Part shown: positions 1 through 5,361 of the stretch, piece by piece
Layout: the number at the start of each line of letters is the position of its first letter
Position numbering within the stretch: the stretch's first letter is position 1
The notes under the pieces: model-generated
Seen by the model: the letters and a program-made list of their open reading frames with translations, nothing else
What the model was told of the DNA's origin: nothing
Databases searched by the model: none
Position numbers and translations under genes: made by a program
Source of the DNA: Gammaproteobacteria bacterium
GTDB taxonomy: Bacteria > Pseudomonadota > Gammaproteobacteria > SZUA-140
Length of the DNA: 6,345 nt
Assembly (NCBI GenBank): GCA_026994735.1
Contig: JALWQD010000162.1
Span: forward strand, 1-6,345
Reading direction: 5' to 3'

Positions 1-651
1 ATCCATAACATTGAGAATATCGGCGGCACTCTTGATACCACCCACCGTTGATGCCTTGGCGTAAGAATTACCGACACATTGATGTTCAATGACATTATTG
101 AGTTCGAGCAGGGCACTAGGCTGCAAACGGTCAAGGGTGGCAATCCGTAAGACAACATCGGCGCGAACATTTTCAGGTAGCAATGACAAAACATCTGCAG
201 ACTGTTCGGGTTCGAGATAAGCCAGTGTCACGGCGATAATCTGAGGGTGCTCAAGCTTGATAATCTCGGTAATCGCGCGCACATCCATCCATTTCAATTG
301 CTCCAGACCGGAAGCCGTATCACCAATCTGAATACGATCAATAATATTACTGGCTTTATCCTCACCCAGCGCTTTAATCAATATTCGTTTTAGAAAATCC
401 TGTGAGCCCATGGCAAAAGATGTCTCCATCTCAAAACGCTCCATGAAATCATCGATGACTGTATTAACCTCATCGGTCTGCACATTCTTAAGTGCTGCCA
501 TGGCCATACTCAGCTTATGAACTTCTTTCGGACCGATATGTTTGAGCACTTCCGAGGCCTCATCCTCATCAAGACTCATCAAAAATATTGCCGCCCGCTC
601 AATCGGGTCGATTTCGCCCTGGCCTGTTTCAACTGTTTCTGTCTTGGCCAT
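1..651 (-). CDS. fliG: Flagellar motor switch protein FliG, N-terminal and middle part (3' end outside window)
   Basis: FliG forms the cytoplasmic rotor ring under the MS-ring. It binds FliF through its N-terminal domain, FliM through its middle domain, and the MotAB stator through its C-terminal domain. The 217 codons in the window read without interruption from the ATG at 651 to the window edge, about two thirds of the usual 330-340 residues. Residues 15-100 fit the FliF-binding domain (IERAAIFLMSLDEDEASEVLKHIGP). The EHPQ motif that contacts FliM is at 134-137, followed by QIIAVTLAYL. The Gly-Gly linker (STVGGIKSAADILN) is at 201-214. The charged torque-generating C-terminal domain lies beyond position 1. 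The start is 3 bases after the fliF stop, with only a weak GAG upstream, so translation probably depends on ribosomes finishing fliF. The family call is firm. Confidence 0.96.
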   Translation of the reverse strand, partial: MAKTETVETGQGEIDPIERAAIFLMSLDEDEASEVLKHIGPKEVHKLSMAMAALKNVQTDEVNTVIDDFMERFEMETSFAMGSQDFLKRILIKALGEDKASNIIDRIQIGDTASGLEQLKWMDVRAITEIIKLEHPQIIAVTLAYLEPEQSADVLSLLPENVRADVVLRIATLDRLQPSALLELNNVIEHQCVGNSYAKASTVGGIKSAADILNVMD

Positions 652-654
652 CGC

Positions 655-2298
655 TTAACGCTCGGTTACGAGCCAGTTATTAACGACCTGAGCAACCCGC
701 TGCGGGTCTTCACCGGCAAGGCCCTTGACTGTCTCAATCCTCTCCTCAAGCGAAGGAGAGGATGCCTCTTCACCGGCAGTCAACATAGAGACACCGGCCT
801 GCCCCGGCTGGCCGGGTGCTGACAGGGTTAACTGGTCTTCAGAAATGGCATCATTAACCTGCGTCTGCTGCAAGCGTTTTTCTTCCTGCTTGCCGCCAGT
901 CGCCAATGAACGCATGGCCGGCTTCAGAACACCGAAGAGGAGATAGAGAATAGCTAAACCTGCGAGACCCTGCTTGGCTAGCTGGCGGACAATTGGCTGT
1001 TCAAGAAATCCGGGTTCTTCAACCGCCACATCAGGAAATTCAGGTAGCGAAAACGGTGCATTGACAACCTCCACCAAATCACCGCGCGCCTCATTAAAAC
1101 CAACTGCCCGGCGAACCAGCGCCGTAATCCTGGCCATATCTTCACTGCTTAACGGCGTTTGCACACTTTCGCCCGCTTCATTCTTTGTCATTTTATAGTC
1201 GACAACAACAGCGACTGAAAGCCGCTCAACTTTCGCACTTCCCTGGCGTACATGGCTGATCGTCTTGTCGAGTTCATAGTTTTTTGTCAGGCGTCGTGAA
1301 CGCATGCCTTCGGGTGCCTGCTCTGTTCCATCAGCATTCCCTTCTGCCGGTGGTTGATTGGAAAGACTGCCCGGAATACCCAAGGCGGTAGCGCCTGTGT
1401 TCTGTTGTTCTTCAACATGCTCACTGCGTATAGAGGCTGTCGCCGGATCAAAGCGTTCCTGGGTTTTCTCCGTGCGCGTGAAATCGACTTCTGCTGTCAC
1501 CTGAGCGCGCACACGGCCATCGCCAACCAACGGTGAAATCAAGCCCTGAATACTCTGCACATAATAGCTTTCAAGGCGCTTACGGTAATCAAACTGATTC
1601 GCAGTTAATTTCATATCCTCACTCTGCTCACTACTCGTCAGCAGACGCCCACGCTGATCAATAATCATCACCTGGCTACTTTCCAGGCCAGGAACACTGG
1701 CGGCAACCATATGGCTGATTGCTGCTACCTGGCCATCTTGTAACAAACGTCCCGGCAATAAATCGATGGTAATGGAAGCCTTGGCCTTCTCTCGGCGACG
1801 AACAAATGCTGTTTGCTTGGGAATCGCCAGATGAACACGGGCACTACGAACACTATCGAGAGCAGTAATTGTCCGTACTAATTCACCTTCCAGAGCACGT
1901 TGATAGCGGGCATTCTCCATAAATTGGCTAAGACCAAAACCATCCTGGTTATCCAGCATTTCAAAACCGGCGCCACTTCCCTTGGGCAGGCCCTCGCCCG
2001 CCAGCATCAGTCGTACAGAACTCACATCTGCAGCCGGTACCATAATCGTTCCGGAACCATCCGATAAACGATACTCAATGCCTGCCTGCTGTAGTGATTG
2101 AACAATTTCACTCGCATCCTGTTCCGCCAGATTACTGTAAAGAAGACGGTAATCAGTCCCCTGTGACCAGAAAACAACGGCCACACCAAAGGCCACACTT
2201 GCGGCCAGGCCAATCATTAACCCCAGCTGCCGAACAACGGGCAGGACATAGAATCCACGCCCTTGTGCCGCCAGTTCTTCGCCATTCACCAATGCCAT
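655..2298 (-). CDS. fliF: Flagellar MS-ring protein FliF
   Basis: FliF oligomerises in the inner membrane into the MS-ring, the base on which the rod, export gate and FliG rotor assemble. The 547-residue protein has the full family layout. A cytoplasmic N-terminus precedes a first membrane helix at about 25-45. The periplasmic YscJ/FliF ring-building region covers about 46-225 and includes the conserved stretch SVRSARVHLAIPK at 149-161. The FliF C-terminal region (RBM3 and beta-collar) covers about 240-420, with a Gln/Gly/Pro-rich low-complexity loop at 298-335. A second membrane helix lies at about 442-462. The cytoplasmic tail ends in the FliG-binding helices (EERIETVKGLAGEDPQRVAQVVNNWL, 518-543). 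A ribosome site GAGAGG at 2305-2310 lies 6 bases before the ATG and supports this start. Length is close to the enterobacterial protein and shorter than the roughly 600 residues of Pseudomonas FliF. It lies between fliE (85-base gap) and fliG (3-base gap). Confidence 0.98.
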   Translation of the reverse strand: MALVNGEELAAQGRGFYVLPVVRQLGLMIGLAASVAFGVAVVFWSQGTDYRLLYSNLAEQDASEIVQSLQQAGIEYRLSDGSGTIMVPAADVSSVRLMLAGEGLPKGSGAGFEMLDNQDGFGLSQFMENARYQRALEGELVRTITALDSVRSARVHLAIPKQTAFVRRREKAKASITIDLLPGRLLQDGQVAAISHMVAASVPGLESSQVMIIDQRGRLLTSSEQSEDMKLTANQFDYRKRLESYYVQSIQGLISPLVGDGRVRAQVTAEVDFTRTEKTQERFDPATASIRSEHVEEQQNTGATALGIPGSLSNQPPAEGNADGTEQAPEGMRSRRLTKNYELDKTISHVRQGSAKVERLSVAVVVDYKMTKNEAGESVQTPLSSEDMARITALVRRAVGFNEARGDLVEVVNAPFSLPEFPDVAVEEPGFLEQPIVRQLAKQGLAGLAILYLLFGVLKPAMRSLATGGKQEEKRLQQTQVNDAISEDQLTLSAPGQPGQAGVSMLTAGEEASSPSLEERIETVKGLAGEDPQRVAQVVNNWLVTER

Positions 2299-2362
2299 CG
2301 AAGACCTCTCTTGTGAATATTAATTGCCCCGTTTATACGAGCCGATTTCTCCATCAATTTCC

Positions 2363-2386
2363 TGATATTGCTAATGAGCAACATCA
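2363..2386 (-). other. RNA hairpin overlapping the fliE stop codon
   Basis: Seen directly: on the minus-strand transcript TGATGTTGCT, then loop CATT, then AGCAATATCA can fold into an uninterrupted 10-bp stem with one G-U wobble. The first three bases of the stem are the fliE stop codon TGA. No U-run follows (the next bases are GGAAATTG), so it is not a standard intrinsic terminator. It could protect the fliE 3' end, mark a processing site, or tune fliE versus fliF output. That role is inference. Confidence 0.6.
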
Positions 2387-2707
2387 AATCTGCATATTCA
2401 TGACATCCTGATAGGCTGTCAGTAATTTGTTTCGCACTTGCAATACCAACTGAAATTCAACACTGGCCTTCTGTGATGTGACCATGACCTCAGCCAAACT
2501 CGTCTGCCTATCACCATTGATAAAATTCTTTTTCATCGCTCCAGCCGATTTCATATCGTGATTTACGTCATTGATTGCCGTCTGTAAAAGATTTGAAAAG
2601 TCTGTTTGTCCCTGTACATCGGTCGCTTTATTGGCTTCATACTGGCTGGCAGCGGAAGCCATCGTACGCATTTGGGCAAGCAGCTGATTTGTTGAAATTG
2701 TTGTCAT
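2384..2707 (-). CDS. fliE: Flagellar hook-basal body protein FliE
   Basis: FliE is a small periplasmic adaptor at the base of the rod. It joins the MS-ring and export gate to the proximal rod and is exported by the flagellar type III system without a cleaved signal peptide. The 107-residue protein matches the usual length of about 100-110. Its C-terminal two thirds carry the family signature: FSNLLQTAINDVN at 37-49, then a GD...LAEVMVTSQKASVEFQ block at 65-86 and VRNKLLTAYQDVMNMQI at 91-107. An AGGAGAG ribosome site at 2713-2719 lies 5 bases before the ATG and fixes the start. It begins 21 bases after the fleR stop. A sigma54 promoter inside the fleR end most likely drives it together with fliF and fliG. 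Confidence 0.98.
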   Translation of the reverse strand: MTTISTNQLLAQMRTMASAASQYEANKATDVQGQTDFSNLLQTAINDVNHDMKSAGAMKKNFINGDRQTSLAEVMVTSQKASVEFQLVLQVRNKLLTAYQDVMNMQI

Positions 2708-2712
2708 GGTGA

Positions 2713-2719
2713 CTCTCCT
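2713..2719 (-). promoter_or_regulatory. Strong ribosome binding site of fliE
   Basis: The minus strand reads AGGAGAG, 5 bases before the fliE ATG. It lies in the 21-base fleR-fliE gap and would fall within the short leader of a transcript started at the adjacent sigma54 promoter. Confidence 0.85.
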
Positions 2720-2728
2720 GCTAATCCT

Positions 2729-4075
2729 CTAGGCAACTGATGCATCGATCATGCCAGGAAGTTGGACACCCTCTTCCCGCATCCTCGCCAATTTATAGCG
2801 CAGCGTCCGTTGACTAATGCCCAAAGCTTCAGCTGCTCGCTTGCGGCTGCCGTTAACCGTTGTCAACGTCTTCAAGATAAGCGCCTGTTCCTGTGACCGC
2901 AGATCACTACCCGCAACTGTTTCGGGTGCTGGTGTGGTATGAAAAACGAGTCCGTCAACTTGCAAATCATCTGCATCAATAATGGCTCCTTGTTGCAAAA
3001 TCATTGCCCGTTCAATGACATTTTCAAGCTCACGAATATTACCTGGCCAGTCGTAAGCAAGAAGCTTTTCGGCTGCGGCAGGCGTCAATTCCATGACTCT
3101 TTTGCTGCCATTGGCTGTCTTTTGCAGGAAACGTTGGCAAAGTGGCAAAATATCTTCCCGGCGTTCGCGTAGGGGGGGCAAATGTAGTGGAAAGACATTC
3201 AAGCGATAGTAGAGATCTTCACGAAACTGCCCGCCCGCGACGGCCTCGCGAAGATTACGGTTCGTCGTCGCCAATACGCGAATATCAAGCTCGATCAGTT
3301 TCCGTCCACCGAGACGCTCAACCTCACGCTCCTGAAGCACACGCAATAACTTCGCTTGCAGGGCGATATCCATTTCTGAAATTTCATCCAACAACAAAGT
3401 ACCGCCCTGGGCTTGTTCAAACTTCCCGGGACGGGCCTGATAGGCACCGGTGAAAGCACCTTTTTCATAGCCGAACAATGTTGCTTCAAGCATGTTTTCC
3501 GGTATCGCAGCACAATTGATGGCAACAAATGGCTGGTCCACACGTATTGAATGCTGGTGAATAAACCGGGCTAGTACCTCTTTACCAACGCCACTTTCAC
3601 CACAAATCATGACCGTTGCCTCGCTGCTGGCAACACGCTCGGCAACAGCCCGCAACGAGCGGCTGATCCCCGCCTCGGCAATCATCTCGCCGGCCAGAAG
3701 ATCTGCTAGTGGCAGATGTTTGCTAACAGCAGCCAATAAAGTTTCTGCAGAAAAAGGCTTCACTAAATAATCTGCGGCACCCAGTCTCATCGCCTCGACA
3801 GCCTTGTCAATTGTCGCGTATGCGCTCATCAGGATGACAGGAATAGTCAGTGGGTATGAATGCAGTGTCCGCATCAACTCAAGGCCATTGACAAGCGGCA
3901 TCTGTACATCACTGACCAACAGGGAAATGTCCTCCCCCGACTGCCCCAGTAACTGCAGGGCCTGTTCACCGTTCTCACATGCTTGCGCCTGATAACCGGC
4001 CTTGAGGAGTGTTTCCAACAGGACTTCCCGTAAATCCTGATCATCTTCGACCAAAAGAACTGTCTTTTCAGACAT
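2729..4075 (-). CDS. fleR: Sigma54-dependent response regulator FleR (FlrC-type)
   Basis: FleR is the response regulator paired with FleS. When phosphorylated it activates sigma54 promoters of later flagellar operons (hook, rod and ring genes in Pseudomonas). The 448 residues contain a receiver domain (1-120; acidic pocket D11/D12, phospho-acceptor D56 in SDVQMP, S84, K106). The AAA+ domain covers about 135-360, with Walker A GESGVGKE at 159-166, the sigma54-contact loop GAFTGA at 206-211 and Walker B GGTLLLDE at 224-231. WPGNIRELENV is at 343-353, and a Fis-type helix-turn-helix at about 395-435 (RKRAAEALGISQRTLRYKLARM). I chose the ATG at 4075, not the in-frame ATG at 4123. It starts MSEKTVLLVEDD, the normal receiver start, and has GGAGG 6 bases upstream. 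It overlaps fleS by 8 bases. The codons for L299-P300-P301-L302 contain a run of seven C. The closest alternative name is flrC or another NtrC-family regulator, but context favours FleR. Confidence 0.96.
   Translation of the reverse strand: MSEKTVLLVEDDQDLREVLLETLLKAGYQAQACENGEQALQLLGQSGEDISLLVSDVQMPLVNGLELMRTLHSYPLTIPVILMSAYATIDKAVEAMRLGAADYLVKPFSAETLLAAVSKHLPLADLLAGEMIAEAGISRSLRAVAERVASSEATVMICGESGVGKEVLARFIHQHSIRVDQPFVAINCAAIPENMLEATLFGYEKGAFTGAYQARPGKFEQAQGGTLLLDEISEMDIALQAKLLRVLQEREVERLGGRKLIELDIRVLATTNRNLREAVAGGQFREDLYYRLNVFPLHLPPLRERREDILPLCQRFLQKTANGSKRVMELTPAAAEKLLAYDWPGNIRELENVIERAMILQQGAIIDADDLQVDGLVFHTTPAPETVAGSDLRSQEQALILKTLTTVNGSRKRAAEALGISQRTLRYKLARMREEGVQLPGMIDASVA
2741..2756 (-). 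promoter_or_regulatory. Probable sigma54 (-24/-12) promoter for fliEFG
   Basis: The minus strand reads TGGCATG-ATCG-ATGCA, against the consensus TGGCACG-N4-TTGCA. It has the invariant GG (2755-2754) and GC (2743-2742) with the required 10-base spacing. It lies inside the last codons of fleR (encoding PGMIDA). Transcription would begin near 2730, at the fleR stop codon, giving a leader of about 23 bases that holds the fliE ribosome site. In Pseudomonas, fliE is known to have an RpoN-dependent promoter. Confidence 0.75.
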
Positions 4076-5228
4076 GAGCAGCCTCCGTGCTTGCTTCAGA
4101 GTCAACCGAAGCGACGCTGTCAACGACGGGCAAATGAATTTGAAAAACTGTGCCTACACCCTGCGTCAAACACTCGATTTCTCCGCCATGTGCATGAATC
4201 AGTGTCCGTGCAATGGCTAATCCAAGGCCAGTCCCGTGTGAACGGGTAGTAAAAAATGGTTCAAAAAGATGCTGCCGGCAACGATGACTGAGACCGGGCC
4301 CATTATCTGCCACCGTCATTTCAAGGCCGTCATTATCTTCGCCAATCCGGATCGGCTTCACCTGAACATTGATGCAACCGGCCAGGTTGCCGACTGCTGA
4401 TGATAATTGACGATGGCCAATCGCCTGCACCGAGTTTTCAATTAAATTACGCAAGACACCGAGCAAGGCCTCATGATTTCCTTTTAAAGAAATCTCATCC
4501 GCAACACCAATCAATGACAAACAGATTCCCGATTCCTGACAGAGTGGTTCTGCCACAAGCTTAAGGTCGGCAAGCAAGTCTGTCAGTGAAACGACTGCCA
4601 TCGGCAACCCTCCGCCGCGGGCAAAAACGAGCATGTCATCAATCATTTTTTCCAGCCGCAGATAGCACTGACGCAAGCTTTGCAAGCGCCGCTTTATCGC
4701 TGCATCAGTATCGATTTCTTCTTCAAGAGCAGAAAAGTGCAAGCGTGCAGTCGCAAGAGGAGTACGCAGCTGATGGGCAATGGAAGCGACCATTTCACCC
4801 ATTTGAAGGAGGCGCTGATGGCGCTGATCAAGGTCATCGGCCATACGTCCAGAAGTAATATCAACAAGTAATACCACCTGCCCCTGGCCAGCGGCCAGCG
4901 ATTGTGTCAGGACCTCAACAATCTGTCCCCCTGACAGGCGTACAGTATGTTCATCACAAACAGAAAAAGAGCGGGCAATAACATGACACCAGGAATCTCC
5001 GAGCAAGGAATCGCCCAAGAGCCGACTGGCCGCAGGATTAACCGAACAAATATTGCCGAGAGCATCAATGACGATAATAGCTGCGGGTAATGCCGCCAGC
5101 ACATCTTCAGAGGCTATGGCAGTTTTATCTGACCGGGCACAGGAAAACGGCACCGGAACATCCTGCTGCGCAGCTATTTGCGCCAGTGAATCTTGTTCCA
5201 TTGCCAAAAGTGGCATCGTTGCATGCAT
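4068..5228 (-). CDS. fleS: Flagellar sensor histidine kinase FleS (FlrB-type)
   Basis: FleS autophosphorylates on a histidine and passes the phosphate to FleR, switching on the mid-tier flagellar genes. The 386-residue protein has no membrane segment or signal peptide, as expected for this cytoplasmic kinase. A PAS-like domain covers about 43-125 (AALPAAIIVIDALGNICSVNPAASRLLG). The HisKA dimerisation helix follows, with H152 in SIAHQLRTPLA. MLVFARGGG at 199-207 is typical of FleS. The ATP-binding domain has an N-box NLIENSVQAI (261-270), G1 DNGPGL (308-313), F-box LFEPFFTT (321-328) and G2 GTGLGL (332-337), so all catalytic boxes are intact. The ATG at 5228 sits 9 bases after a run of six G that may act as the ribosome site. 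The in-frame ATG at 5216 is a weaker alternative. Its stop overlaps the fleR start by 8 bases. Confidence 0.95.
   Translation of the reverse strand: MHATMPLLAMEQDSLAQIAAQQDVPVPFSCARSDKTAIASEDVLAALPAAIIVIDALGNICSVNPAASRLLGDSLLGDSWCHVIARSFSVCDEHTVRLSGGQIVEVLTQSLAAGQGQVVLLVDITSGRMADDLDQRHQRLLQMGEMVASIAHQLRTPLATARLHFSALEEEIDTDAAIKRRLQSLRQCYLRLEKMIDDMLVFARGGGLPMAVVSLTDLLADLKLVAEPLCQESGICLSLIGVADEISLKGNHEALLGVLRNLIENSVQAIGHRQLSSAVGNLAGCINVQVKPIRIGEDNDGLEMTVADNGPGLSHRCRQHLFEPFFTTRSHGTGLGLAIARTLIHAHGGEIECLTQGVGTVFQIHLPVVDSVASVDSEASTEAAHV
4082..4086 (-). promoter_or_regulatory. Ribosome binding site that decides the fleR start
   Basis: The minus strand reads GGAGG, 6 bases before the ATG at 4075 and inside the end of fleS. 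No comparable site precedes the in-frame ATG at 4123, so the shorter 448-residue FleR is preferred and translation is coupled to fleS. Confidence 0.85.
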
Positions 5229-5285
5229 TTGAAATCGCCCCCCAGAATATTCGCCGAAAACACCTTGTTATCACGACGAAACAGG

Positions 5286-5301
5286 AGCAACTTCCATGCC
5301 A
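5286..5301 (-). promoter_or_regulatory. Sigma54 (-24/-12) promoter of fleSR
   Basis: The minus strand reads TGGCATG-GAAG-TTGCT, one mismatch from TGGCACG-N4-TTGCW. GG is at 5300-5299 and GC at 5288-5287, with exactly 10 bases between. Predicted transcription start is near 5275, giving a leader of about 47 bases before the fleS ATG. In Pseudomonas the fleSR operon is known to need RpoN and FleQ, which agrees with fleQ lying immediately upstream. Confidence 0.88.
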
Positions 5302-5320
5302 AAAATAATTTATATCAAAA

Positions 5321-5333
5321 TATCAATGGGTTA
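5321..5333 (+). promoter_or_regulatory. Candidate IHF binding site upstream of the fleSR promoter
   Basis: The plus strand reads TATCAA-TGGG-TTA, a full match to the IHF consensus WATCAANNNNTTR, with an A/T-rich flank (5301-5320) on its 5' side as in many IHF sites. It lies at about -46 to -58 from the predicted fleS start. That is where IHF bends DNA to bring a bound activator to sigma54 polymerase. The region is A/T-rich, so a chance match is possible. Confidence 0.5.
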
Positions 5334-5358
5334 AAAAAACAAACACTGGCCGGCGCCA
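5333..5358 (-). terminator. Weak candidate intrinsic terminator after fleQ
   Basis: Starting 3 bases after the fleQ stop codon the minus strand has TGGC-GCCG-GCCA (4-bp G/C-rich stem, 4-base loop; 5347-5358). GTGTTTG follows, then seven T (5339-5333). The layout suits a terminator separating fleQ from fleSR, but the stem is short. The same palindrome also falls where an upstream activator would bind relative to the fleS promoter. Confidence 0.4.
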
Positions 5359-5361
5359 AAA

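Noticed and set aside
517..822. Plus-strand open frames (for example 517-822, 2094-2411 and 5090-5308) as possible genes
   Set aside because: They lie antisense to well-recognised conserved genes, show no known motif and have no convincing ribosome site or promoter; they are shadows.
2299..2362. Possible sigma70 promoter for fliF in the fliE-fliF gap (TTGATG ... TATAAA)
   Set aside because: The spacing between the two boxes is only 14 bases and neither box is a good match, so fliF is better explained by read-through from the fliE promoter.
2994..3009. Second sigma54-like match on the minus strand (GGGCAAT-GATT-TTGCA, GG-N10-GC spacing) inside fleR
   Set aside because: It lies about 290 bases upstream of fliE, in codons for the conserved ERAMILQQ stretch. 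The match is fully explained by coding constraint, and a better-placed promoter exists at 2741-2756.
4984..5018. Short tandem repeat in FleS (LLGDS twice, near residues 70-79) as a recent duplication
   Set aside because: The two copies use different codons, and a similar repeated Leu-Gly-acidic pattern is, as far as I recall, normal at this point in FleS PAS domains.
5238..5243. Run of six G on the minus strand in the fleS leader as a possible phase-variable tract
   Set aside because: Six bases is too short for strong slippage, and it is non-coding. It is more simply read as a G-rich ribosome-binding region.
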